This document shows, one piece after another, positions 1 through 7,502 of a stretch of 64,000 nt of DNA; the first letter of the stretch is position 1; every line of letters begins with the position of its first letter. Under the pieces are notes generated by a model. It was not told where the DNA came from. It saw only the letters and a program-made list of their open reading frames with translations, and did no database searches. The stretch lies in the NCBI RefSeq assembly GCF_902506555.1, contig NZ_LR732707.1:1641138-1705137 (forward strand). Reading direction: 5' to 3'. A program made the position numbers and the translations under genes. Origin of the DNA: Sphingorhabdus sp. 109. Lineage in GTDB: Bacteria; Pseudomonadota; Alphaproteobacteria; Sphingomonadales; Sphingomonadaceae.

Positions 1-535
1 CATCAATCAAGGTCATGGCGGGGGTCAGGGAGATCAGCAGGCTCCCGCCCTCGAAATCTATCCGTCCGCTTTCGGCCTGCTCAATGGCTTCGTGCCAGCC
101 GTGCCTGGCCAGGACATCTTCTTCATGGGCATGAACCTGTTTGACGGGAATTCCGGTTGCTTTGATCTCGGCCAGCAGATCCGGTCCATCACCCAGAGGG
201 CTGTCCGGTTCCGCCGGGCGCGCCTTGGCCCGCTTCGTCTGCCCGCCGCGCTCTGTCATCGCTGCCCGGATAATCTCGACACGAACCGTCGCCCCTTCGG
301 TCAGGCCTTTGGGCAGAGGCTGCAGCAAGGCTTCCTGCCCGTCTGCCAAGGTCACAATCCCGGATTTTCCGGCAACCCATTGCTGTGAGAATTTTGCGTC
401 GACCACCGCGCCGGCCTTGGCGCTTGTGCCTGCCCGTTCGACCCGTATCTGTGCCAGATCACCATTGTCGAGCCGCAACGCCCGGTTTTCACCGATCCCG
501 GCTTCGTAAAGCCAGCCGTGGGCGAAATCAGCCAA
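1..535 (-). CDS. Ribonuclease E/G family protein, 3' part missing (off left edge)
   Basis: The minus strand is open from the maf stop codon to the window edge, about 178 codons. It begins LADFAHGWLYEAGIGENRAL and contains GKSGIVT, LPKGLTEGATVRVEIIRAAM and GGSLLISLTPAMTLID. This layout fits the short RNase E/G-like proteins encoded after infA and maf in Sphingomonadales, which act in RNA processing. The likely start is a TTG whose bases overlap the maf stop region (TTGGCTGA), so the two are probably translationally coupled. No ATG lies nearby. The C-terminus is off the window. Family assignment rests on gene order and partial sequence. Confidence 0.65.
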   Translation of the reverse strand, partial: MADFAHGWLYEAGIGENRALRLDNGDLAQIRVERAGTSAKAGAVVDAKFSQQWVAGKSGIVTLADGQEALLQPLPKGLTEGATVRVEIIRAAMTERGGQTKRAKARPAEPDSPLGDGPDLLAEIKATGIPVKQVHAHEEDVLARHGWHEAIEQAESGRIDFEGGSLLISLTPAMTLID

Positions 536-1097
536 GAGGATAGCCCGCGCTGATCAGCAGATTGCGGGTTTCGTACAAAGGCAGGCCCATGATGCCGCTA
601 TAGCTGCCCGACATCCAGGTGACGAAGGCTTCCGCCGTACCCTGTATCGCATAGCCGCCCGCCTTGCCCTGCCCTTCGCCACTGGCGATATAGGCTTCGA
701 TCTCGCTCGCCTCGAAGCGCTTGAACTTGACAATGCTGTCGGACAATTTGGTCCGCGCGGTGCCGTCGGCCGCGATCACGCAGACCGCCGACATCACATG
801 ATGCCGTCGCCCGCTGACCAGTTCCAGAAATTTGCGCTGTTCCGCCGCATGAGCGGCCTGGCCCAATATCCGGCGGCCCACCGCGACTGTGGTATCACCG
901 GCGAGCAGAATTTCATCCCCGCTCCGTTCAACGGCAGCAGCCTTTTCCTGCGCCATCCGCATGACATAATCGCGTGGTAGCTCGCCCTTGCACGGCGTCT
1001 CGTCAATATCGGGAGAGATGATCCGGTCCGGCGTGGCGCCCAGACGACCCAGCAATTCCAGACGGCGGGGGCTGGAGGAGGCGAGGACCAGTTTCAT
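528..1097 (-). CDS. maf: Maf family nucleoside triphosphate pyrophosphatase
   Basis: A 189-residue protein opening MKLVLASSSPRRLELL, the hallmark Maf N-terminus. AGDTT near residue 68 holds the conserved acidic residue, and QGTAEAFV/GSYSGIMGLPLYET is the typical C-terminal block. The family hydrolyses non-canonical or pyrimidine nucleoside triphosphates to monophosphates (house-cleaning); older names call it a septum formation inhibitor. I chose the start at 1097 because the family begins there; the frame stays open upstream. It lies between infA and the ribonuclease gene on the same strand. Whether it is the dTTP/UTP or the m7GTP subtype is not decided. Confidence 0.93.
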   Translation of the reverse strand: MKLVLASSSPRRLELLGRLGATPDRIISPDIDETPCKGELPRDYVMRMAQEKAAAVERSGDEILLAGDTTVAVGRRILGQAAHAAEQRKFLELVSGRRHHVMSAVCVIAADGTARTKLSDSIVKFKRFEASEIEAYIASGEGQGKAGGYAIQGTAEAFVTWMSGSYSGIMGLPLYETRNLLISAGYPLG

Positions 1098-1170
1098 AGG
1101 TTCACTTTCGTCATGCCGAACCCGGTTCAGCATCCAGAGCGTCAAATCGCAAGCGCAGTTTCAAGACAAG

Positions 1171-1200
1171 CCGGGATCCCGGAGCAGATCCGGGATGACG
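1171..1200. repeat. Palindromic intergenic repeat (REP-like)
   Basis: The 115-bp gap between maf and infA holds CCGGGATCCCGGAGCAGATC followed by CGGGATGACG. It contains an 8-bp perfect inverted repeat (1176-1183 with 1189-1196, loop GCAGA) and the 12-bp palindrome CCGGGATCCCGG. This type of short repeat is scattered between genes in many sphingomonads. A role in mRNA stability is inference. Confidence 0.6.
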
Positions 1201-1212
1201 AGCCGTGGCTCA

Positions 1213-1431
1213 TCATTTGAAACGATAGGTGATACGCCCCTTGGTCAGATCATAAGGAGTGAGCTCGACCAGCACTTCGTCGCCAACCAGCACACGAATA
1301 CGATTCTTGCGCATCTTGCCGGCGGTGTGGCCCAAAATTTCGTGGCCGTTTTCCAGTTCGACCCGGAACATGGCGTTGGGGAGCAGTTCGCGAACCATTC
1401 CCTTCATTTCTAGCAGTTCTTCTTTTGCCAT
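1213..1431 (-). CDS. infA: Translation initiation factor IF-1
   Basis: A 72-residue protein, [20 protein letters not shown] to KGRITYRFK, the full usual length of bacterial IF-1. It is a single S1/OB-fold domain that binds the 30S A-site and assists IF-2 and IF-3 during initiation. The open frame continues 47 codons upstream, but the conserved MAKEE start at 1431 is clearly the real one. It heads the infA-maf-ribonuclease group. Confidence 0.98.
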   Translation of the reverse strand: MAKEELLEMKGMVRELLPNAMFRVELENGHEILGHTAGKMRKNRIRVLVGDEVLVELTPYDLTKGRITYRFK

Positions 1432-1540
1432 ATGGCGCTTTATATTCCCTGATGTTGCGGTAGAGCCGCGTGTTGCAGTGCGCCATAACGGCAAAAGTAG
1501 AAAAAGGGAAGGATTAGCTGCATCGGGCAACCGGATATTG

Positions 1541-1573
1541 ATTGTCGCATCGTGATGCGTCGACTGCGACAAT
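1541..1573. promoter_or_regulatory. Nested palindrome, possible operator
   Basis: In the divergent gap between infA and the TonB receptor, ATTGTCGCA (1541-1549) and TGCGACAAT (1565-1573) form a perfect 9-bp inverted repeat spaced by 15 bp. Inside it CGCATC-GT-GATGCG is a second perfect palindrome. The site is about 90 bp upstream of the receptor start. It could be a regulator binding site; the regulator is unknown. Confidence 0.4.
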
Positions 1574-1662
1574 TTAATACAAAGAAATTATACCATTAGC
1601 CGCAGCCTCATGGCAATTCGCACATATTCTTTCCACCTTCTGCAAGAGCCGAGAGCCACAAA

Positions 1663-4170
1663 ATGATCCCCTCCCCCAAATCCTTTCTCACCGCATCGCC
1701 GCTTGTTCTGGCCAGCCTGTTGCTGCCCAACCCCGCCAGTGCGCAAATCTCCGACACAGATTCGGAATATGCCGACGACGAGATTGTCGTCACCGCCGAG
1801 CGCCCGCGCGGCGCCGTCGTAACCGAGATCCCGCCGGTCGTCGAACTGAGCGAAGAGGATATCGCGAGCTATGGCGCCGCATCGGTAGAAGAACTGCTCG
1901 ACGCGATTTCCTCGCAGACCACCTCCAGCCGCGGCCGCAGCACCGGCCGCCCGATCATGCTGATCAACGGCCAGCGTACGTCCAGCTTCCGCGAAATCCG
2001 CGATCTGCCGCCCGAGGCCATCCGCACGGTGCAGGTCTTCCCCGAAGAACTGGCCTTGCAATATGGCTACCGCCCCGACCAGCGGGTGATCAACTTCGTG
2101 CTCAAGGACAATTATACCGGCGTCAGCGCCTCGGTGGAATATGGCGTCCCGACCCGGGGTGCGCAGGGCCAGTCAGAAATCGAAACCACGATCACCAAGA
2201 TCGGCGAGAACAGCCGGATCAATGTCAATCTGGAATGGCAGAACAACACGGCAATAACCGAGAGCGAACGGAATATCATTCAGGACACGGCCGGTGAACT
2301 GGTCAATCTCGGTGACTATCGCACATTGGTCGCGCCTTCGGACAATGTCGAACTCAACGCCAATTACAGCCGGAATTTCGGCAATGGCATGTCGCTGTCA
2401 CTGAATGCCGGCTATGTATACGAAAAATCGCGCGGCCTGCAGGGTCTGCCCGGCGGAACGCTGGATGTCGACGGTGACTCGATGTTCCGCTATTTCACCG
2501 AATATGGTCCGCTGCAAAAGGTGCAGGAGACCAATACCGCGCAGGCCGGCCTGACGCTGAACGGCCTGCTCGGTGACTGGCGCTGGTCGCTGACGAGCGA
2601 TTACACCCGCACACAAGTCAACACCGACACTGACCGGTCCGGCGACACCAGCGCGCTGCAGGCGGCGATCGATGCCGGGACGGTTGATCCGCTGGCGGTC
2701 AGCTTCGGCAGCCTGCTCGGTGCCCCGGTTACCGACCGGGCCAGGGTTGTCGACCAGACGATCGACAATCTCGCCACCCTGTCGGGCACCTTGCTGGTCC
2801 TCCCGTCCGGTGCTGTCACCACCACGTTGCGTGCCGGCTATAACCGCGAAGACCTGGACAGCCGGGAAACAAGCAGCGGGGTTCTGACCACCACCGATCT
2901 CAGCCGCGACGAATTCACCGCAGGGATCAATATCGACATCCCGCTGGCGGACGAAAATATCGATGTCGTGGAAGCAATCGGCAAATGGTCGGTCAACGGC
3001 AATATTGGCTATTCCGAACTGTCCGATTTCGGGGGTCTCGTGGAATTCGGCTTCGGCCTGAACTGGGAACCGCTGGACGGGCTGGTCTTTTCCGCCTCGG
3101 CCATTGGCGAGGACGCGGCACCGACCATTGCCCAGCTCGGCAATCCGCTGATCATCACCCCGAATGTCAGCGTATACGACTTCACCAACAATGAAACCGT
3201 GCTGGCTTCGATCACCACCGGCGGCAATCTGGCGCTGCCGGCGGAAAAGCAGCGGGATATCAAGCTCGCCGTCAACTATCGTCCGGAATGGCTGGACGGG
3301 TTCACCTTCCTCGGCGAATATTTCCGCAACAACAGCGATAATGTCGCCTCCAGCTTCCCGCTGCTGACACCGGAAATCGAAGCGGCCTTTCCCGACCGCG
3401 TGACCCGAGATGCCAGCGGTCGCCTGATCGCGATCGACCAGCGGCCGGTGACCTATGCCAATGTCTACAGCGAGCATATCCGCTATGGCATCGATTTTTC
3501 CAAACGCTTCGGCGAGCGGCGCGGCGGCGGACAGGGCCGACCGGACCGGGCAGCCCGTCCGGCAGGCGGCGGGGCACCCGACGGGGGGCCTCCGGGTGAC
3601 CGGCCGACCGAGGGCGGAACGCCCGAAGGCAATGCCGAAGCACGGCCGGCAGCGCCGCCCGCCGGCCCCGGCGCAGGCGGCCGTCCGAGCGGCGGACGCT
3701 GGCAGCTTTCGGCCTTTCACACCATTCGACTGGAAGACAGGATCAAGATCCGCGACGGGGTCGAGGAACTCGACTTGCTGAACGGTTCCGCTACCGGGTC
3801 AACCGGCGGCAGCCCGCGGCACAAGTTCGAGATCAACGGCGGCTGGTTCAACAACGGCATAGGCTTCCGCCTCAGCGGCGAGCACCAGACTGCGACCCGC
3901 GTCGACGGCGGTCTGACCGGATCAAATCTGCGCTTCTCTGACCTGACCACACTCAATCTGCGGATGTTCATCAACCTTGACGACCGCGGCAATCTGACGG
4001 AGAAAATCCCGTTTCTGAAGGGCAGTCGTATCGCCTTCAAGGTCGACAATATTTTCGATGATATCCAGACTGTCCGTGATGACAGCGGCCTGATCCCGCT
4101 AAGCTATCAGCAAGGCTATCTCGATCCGGTCGGACGCTATGTCGAGATTGATTTCCGCAAGCGGTTCTAG
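1663..4170 (+). CDS. TonB-dependent outer-membrane receptor
   Basis: An 835-residue protein with a signal peptide ending near residue 27 (PASA|Q). A TonB-box-like stretch EIVVTAERPRG follows, then a plug domain (about 60-170: VEELLDAISSQT, RPIMLINGQR, QYGYRPDQRVINFVLK), then a barrel ending in Phe (YVEIDFRKRF). Such receptors import scarce ligands using TonB energy. The ligand here is unknown, and the neighbours give no hint of siderophore or sugar use. About 63 residues (roughly 618-681) are a Gly/Pro/Arg-rich low-complexity insert just before a predicted strand (WQLSAFHTIRLE), probably a surface loop. Length and termini look intact. Confidence 0.88.
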   Translation: MIPSPKSFLTASPLVLASLLLPNPASAQISDTDSEYADDEIVVTAERPRGAVVTEIPPVVELSEEDIASYGAASVEELLDAISSQTTSSRGRSTGRPIMLINGQRTSSFREIRDLPPEAIRTVQVFPEELALQYGYRPDQRVINFVLKDNYTGVSASVEYGVPTRGAQGQSEIETTITKIGENSRINVNLEWQNNTAITESERNIIQDTAGELVNLGDYRTLVAPSDNVELNANYSRNFGNGMSLSLNAGYVYEKSRGLQGLPGGTLDVDGDSMFRYFTEYGPLQKVQETNTAQAGLTLNGLLGDWRWSLTSDYTRTQVNTDTDRSGDTSALQAAIDAGTVDPLAVSFGSLLGAPVTDRARVVDQTIDNLATLSGTLLVLPSGAVTTTLRAGYNREDLDSRETSSGVLTTTDLSRDEFTAGINIDIPLADENIDVVEAIGKWSVNGNIGYSELSDFGGLVEFGFGLNWEPLDGLVFSASAIGEDAAPTIAQLGNPLIITPNVSVYDFTNNETVLASITTGGNLALPAEKQRDIKLAVNYRPEWLDGFTFLGEYFRNNSDNVASSFPLLTPEIEAAFPDRVTRDASGRLIAIDQRPVTYANVYSEHIRYGIDFSKRFGERRGGGQGRPDRAARPAGGGAPDGGPPGDRPTEGGTPEGNAEARPAAPPAGPGAGGRPSGGRWQLSAFHTIRLEDRIKIRDGVEELDLLNGSATGSTGGSPRHKFEINGGWFNNGIGFRLSGEHQTATRVDGGLTGSNLRFSDLTTLNLRMFINLDDRGNLTEKIPFLKGSRIAFKVDNIFDDIQTVRDDSGLIPLSYQQGYLDPVGRYVEIDFRKRF

Positions 4171-4211
4171 AGGTCGCGGGAAGGCATATCGCGACCTGCC
4201 GCTGCTGGTAT

Positions 4212-4256
4212 GCTTGTCGAACCACGCCGGTCGTCATCGGGCGTGCTTCGACAAGC
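4212..4256. repeat. 17-bp inverted repeat with TTCGACAAGCTC core
   Basis: GCTTGTCGAACCACGCC (4212-4228) pairs with GGCGTGCTTCGACAAGC (4240-4256), 16 of 17 bases matching, loop 11. It lies between the convergent ends of the TonB receptor and the ABM-domain gene. It may serve as a bidirectional terminator-like hairpin, but there is no T-run. The TTCGACAAGCTC core recurs as an intergenic repeat in many proteobacteria. Confidence 0.6.
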
Positions 4257-4275
4257 TCGGCGCTGACAGATCTTT

Positions 4276-4587
4276 TTAGCTCAGGCCCGCCATTGAAGCC
4301 GGGTCGGCCCGATATATCCGTATCTTGGGCCGTTCGCCCACCAGTGCGGTCAGGCGCTTGACGAATTCCCTTGATTCGGCAACAGCGAAATGCACGGCAA
4401 CAGCAGCGTCATCCTGCCATTCCTCGTAGAAGAACAGCCGCGAGGGGTCTTCGCAATCGACGTGGATCCCGTGCGATATGCAGCCCGGCTCTGCGCGGGA
4501 ACGGACACTGTGCTCGGTGCATATCGCGATGATCTCGTCCGGACTGGCAGCAGAGGCGGTGGAGATGCTGGCGATGATGATGATCAT
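4276..4587 (-). CDS. Antibiotic biosynthesis monooxygenase (ABM) domain protein
   Basis: A 103-residue single-domain protein of the size of YgiN-type quinol monooxygenases. It has an initial hydrophobic strand (MIIIIASIS), the central GCISHGIHVDCEDPSRLFFY and EEWQDDAAVAVHF blocks, and ends after the strand KIRIYRA. Members are dimeric ferredoxin-like enzymes that oxidise quinols or small aromatics, or simply bind them. Its start overlaps the stop of the upstream membrane protein gene (ATGA at 4584-4587), so the two are co-translated. The substrate cannot be named. Confidence 0.75.
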   Translation of the reverse strand: MIIIIASISTASAASPDEIIAICTEHSVRSRAEPGCISHGIHVDCEDPSRLFFYEEWQDDAAVAVHFAVAESREFVKRLTALVGERPKIRIYRADPASMAGLS

Positions 4588-5087
4588 AGCTTCAGCGCCG
4601 CACGCGTCGTGCTTTTCGACATGAGATAGGCCAGCACTGCTGCGACAATCGTCACGACTGCGGTAAAAGCCATCGGCGTGAACCGCAGTTCCGGCCCCGC
4701 ACCCTGCAAGACCATCACGATCAGAAACGCCGGGATCAGCGTCATCGCCAGATGTTTTAATGCCAGAACAAAGGGCGCAAAACCGGCCCGGGAGTCAGCT
4801 GCCAGCCCGGGCGCGACTTTGCCCGATTTGCGCTGCGACACGGTGATCGCGTAGACGATCAACGTCAGCATCAGGCTCATCAGCACGGCAATGGCCACCA
4901 GCGTTCCACCCAGATTGGGCGCTGAATCGCCAAGGGCCAACGTCGCCGGAACAAAGGCCAGATCGCGGGTCAGCCAGTAATTGATCCCGCCGGCCAGTAA
5001 AATATTCACCACCGCATCGGTACGCGCCTGCTTCTCGATAAAGGCGTCCATGCTAATCGGTGCGGCTGCGGCGACATTGGTGGCCAT
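4584..5087 (-). CDS. Conserved membrane protein, about four transmembrane segments
   Basis: 167 residues from MATNVAAAAP. I chose this start because GGGAGAGA lies just upstream of the ATG at 5087; the frame stays open another 36 codons. Hydrophobic segments include LGGTLVAIAVLMSLMLTLIV, HLAMTLIPAFLIVMVLQ and FTAVVTIVAAVLAYLM, plus a weaker first one near ILLAGGINYWL. No catalytic motif is visible. It is translationally coupled to the ABM-domain gene downstream. Function unknown. Confidence 0.7.
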   Translation of the reverse strand: MATNVAAAAPISMDAFIEKQARTDAVVNILLAGGINYWLTRDLAFVPATLALGDSAPNLGGTLVAIAVLMSLMLTLIVYAITVSQRKSGKVAPGLAADSRAGFAPFVLALKHLAMTLIPAFLIVMVLQGAGPELRFTPMAFTAVVTIVAAVLAYLMSKSTTRAALKL

Positions 5088-5243
5088 ATTCTCTCTCCCT
5101 GTTTTTGGGAGGAGAGTGACGGTGACAGGGGGAATGTCAAGGGGGGAGGTTCGCGATACGGTGTGATCACCATTCGCGATAGTGACAAGCAGCACCGAAC
5201 CACCTTGCCCTCTCCTCTGATGACCAGAAGGCGAAAGCAGCCC

Positions 5244-6122
5244 TTATTGGCGCTGACCCGATATCTTCCTGAGCACCCGCCAGGCCAACGCCTTCGCCCT
5301 GCTCCGCGCCGGAAAGCGACCCGGTGCCTTGGGCGTCACGCCCCGCTTGCGCAGCCAGCCGTTAAACGCCCGCGCGTCCGCTTCTTCAAAACTCCAGTCG
5401 GAGCGCCAAGTGATCGACAGCGATATACTCGGTTCCGGTCCGTTCTGCACATGATGCGGTGCCATGACCGGAACGAAAATCGCCTTGCCCGGTGTCAGAT
5501 GGTGCCGCGTGCCTTCGGCTGCGAAATCATCCTGCCAGACCAGATTGCGGTGGCCGCCGGTGTGATAGCCCTCGTGGATTTCGTCGGCGGCAAAGCGGGC
5601 GTCGCCGGCGGGGAAGGTGGTCATCCACTTCTCGCCGCGCAGCTGCAGCAGGATATTATGCTCCGGGTCGAAATGATAGGGCGTCACCGCGCCAGGCGAG
5701 GACACGAAGACGAATCCCTGCGGCTTCAGCATCTGGCCGGTCTTATCCTCCAGTATCGGCCTGATTTCGGCGAGCAGTGAAAGCAGCAACGCTTCATATT
5801 CCGGCACCTGCTCGATATTCTTGAGCACCGCCCAGCTTGCCGACTGGTCGATCATCCGGATCGTGTCGCCAATCGCCATACCATTATCCGGCACATCCTC
5901 CGGCCTGATTCCGACCGGCAGATCGCCCGGATTATACTCGACGCTCGCTTGTGGCAGCGCCTCGCCGAGCTGCGCCAGCGCCTCCAGCGTCAGCAATGCG
6001 TGCGAACGCAAGTCATGGTCGAAAAGCTGTGCCTGTTCGGGATAACAGGCGTCAAACTGCCGCCGCATGTCCGCGCCGAAAACCGGCTGCCGGAAACTGT
6101 CCCTATGAGAAATCTGGTTCAT
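5244..6122 (-). CDS. JmjC/cupin-like Fe(II) 2-oxoglutarate-type oxygenase
   Basis: 292 residues. TPYHFDPEHNILLQLRGEKW (H150, D152) and VMAPHHVQNGP (H223/H224) give the HxD...H iron-binding triad of cupin-like JmjC hydroxylases. These usually hydroxylate protein side chains or small molecules using 2-oxoglutarate; substrate and cosubstrate are not shown here. The C-terminus is Arg/Lys-rich. The start is 2 bp after the stop of the acyltransferase gene, so the two form a pair. Confident in the fold, not in the substrate. Confidence 0.78.
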   Translation of the reverse strand: MNQISHRDSFRQPVFGADMRRQFDACYPEQAQLFDHDLRSHALLTLEALAQLGEALPQASVEYNPGDLPVGIRPEDVPDNGMAIGDTIRMIDQSASWAVLKNIEQVPEYEALLLSLLAEIRPILEDKTGQMLKPQGFVFVSSPGAVTPYHFDPEHNILLQLRGEKWMTTFPAGDARFAADEIHEGYHTGGHRNLVWQDDFAAEGTRHHLTPGKAIFVPVMAPHHVQNGPEPSISLSITWRSDWSFEEADARAFNGWLRKRGVTPKAPGRFPARSRAKALAWRVLRKISGQRQ

Positions 6123-6124
6123 GA

Positions 6125-7336
6125 CTACACCTCTGCCGGATCGAAAATTTTCCGCTTTCTGAGCTTGCCCATCCCCCGCTCGCCCAGCCGGACGCCTCGA
6201 AAGACAGCGCGGTCGGCGAGACGCTGCGGTTCGATCGAGAAGCGGCCTATATGGCGACGGCCGGACCAGAGATGGTCGATCATCGGGTGACCTTCAACCG
6301 CGCAACTGTCGACCCAGTCCACTGCATTCTTGTCGAGACAATCGAGATTTTCAATCTGCAGCTGCACGCCGGGTGAATAGCTTGCATAATCCTCATCAAA
6401 GGCGGTCTTGAATTCAAAACCGCCGCGACCCGAGCGGAAATTGACCAGCATCGCGACCGGCTGTCCGTCAAGACGCATGTCCCGCCGCTCCAGCTGTCCG
6501 CTTTGCGCCGCGCCGCGCACGGTCGCACGGAAAAATTCGCGGGTGGCGTCGGCGCAGTCCAGCGCCGAGCCGCTTTTGCCTTTCCATCCCTTGCGTTCAA
6601 GCGCCAGAAATTCGTCAATCCAGCTGTCCAGATTGGTCCGGTCCTGGAGGCAGGAAAATTGCAGCTCTCCGAGCTCTCCCAGCCGGCGTTTGATCCGCAG
6701 CAGTTCCTTGCGCTTCTTCTTGCGGATATTGGTCCGGTAATATTCGTCTGCCGTGCAATGCGCTTCCAGCAGCGCCCGGGCCTCGCTATGCACCAGATCG
6801 CAGCGGCGCTTCCGGTCTGCACACACCGCGCGCAAAGCCTGATCGAGCGGACCGGATATGGTCATAGCGTTGATATGCAGGAATCCCGGCCAATCGCGTT
6901 CGTCCAGTGCGGCGAGCAGCTTTTCCCAGAACATCGGTTCAAAGCCCTTGCGGACCAGCGGTGTGCCGAGAAAGCAATTGTGATGCATCCAGTTCTGGAC
7001 GTGGGGCACCGGCCAGCGCCCGAATTGCTGTTCCGGACCGACCGGCATCAGGCCGAGCAACGGGGAACGGTGCGGTTCGCCCGCCCAGAGCAAAAACAGT
7101 TGCAGGTCATCATGGTGGCGAAATTGCGCCAGCGCCGGAACCAGGAACCAGTGCTCGTAAAATATATTCGGCTCGCTGGCCTGTCCGGCGAGATCGCTCC
7201 AGGCCTCGACGAGCCTGGCATCGATCCTGGACGGGGGATGGAAATGTGCCGCGAACTGCCGTGCGGACCGGTCTCCGGCGAGACCATCAGCTCCGACATC
7301 CCTGCCCTGCATCGTCTGAAACCCGCTCAAATCCAT
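6125..7336 (-). CDS. CelD/BcsL (FemAB-like) GNAT-fold acyltransferase
   Basis: 403 residues. The central block (EYYRTNIRKKKRKELLRIKR, FLALERKGWKGKSGSAL, ATREFFRATVRGAAQSG, GGFEFKTAFDEDYASYSPG) matches the Acetyltransf_6 / CelD-BcsL group, which transfers acyl or aminoacyl groups, often in polysaccharide or envelope synthesis. I chose the ATG at 7336 (GGTGGAA upstream) over a much longer frame that would run through the hppA terminator. It lies 2 bp before the JmjC-like gene. Acceptor and donor are unknown. Confidence 0.75.
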   Translation of the reverse strand: MDLSGFQTMQGRDVGADGLAGDRSARQFAAHFHPPSRIDARLVEAWSDLAGQASEPNIFYEHWFLVPALAQFRHHDDLQLFLLWAGEPHRSPLLGLMPVGPEQQFGRWPVPHVQNWMHHNCFLGTPLVRKGFEPMFWEKLLAALDERDWPGFLHINAMTISGPLDQALRAVCADRKRRCDLVHSEARALLEAHCTADEYYRTNIRKKKRKELLRIKRRLGELGELQFSCLQDRTNLDSWIDEFLALERKGWKGKSGSALDCADATREFFRATVRGAAQSGQLERRDMRLDGQPVAMLVNFRSGRGGFEFKTAFDEDYASYSPGVQLQIENLDCLDKNAVDWVDSCAVEGHPMIDHLWSGRRHIGRFSIEPQRLADRAVFRGVRLGERGMGKLRKRKIFDPAEV

Positions 7337-7444
7337 CGAAATCGTTCCACCCGCATCATTGCCACCTTCGCCGGCCGGACTAGCGCAAAAGGGGTAAAAT
7401 CTTATTAACGCTGACGGCAGCGCGATCGGCGCGCCGGCACGAAC

Positions 7445-7474
7445 AAAAAACCCGCCGGAATCGCTTCCGGCGGG
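7445..7474 (-). terminator. Rho-independent terminator of hppA
   Basis: CCCGCCGGAA (7451-7460) and TTCCGGCGGG (7465-7474) form a perfect 10-bp stem with a 4-base loop. Read on the minus strand it is followed by six T (7450-7445). It sits about 30 bp after the hppA stop codon and ends the his-nusB-thiL-hppA direction. Confidence 0.92.
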
Positions 7475-7502
7475 GTTCTGATTGGACCGGTTTATGCGGG
7501 TG

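Noticed and set aside
2398-3720. 440-codon minus frame opposite the TonB receptor
   Set aside because: No domain, no start signal, and the receptor is complete on the plus strand.
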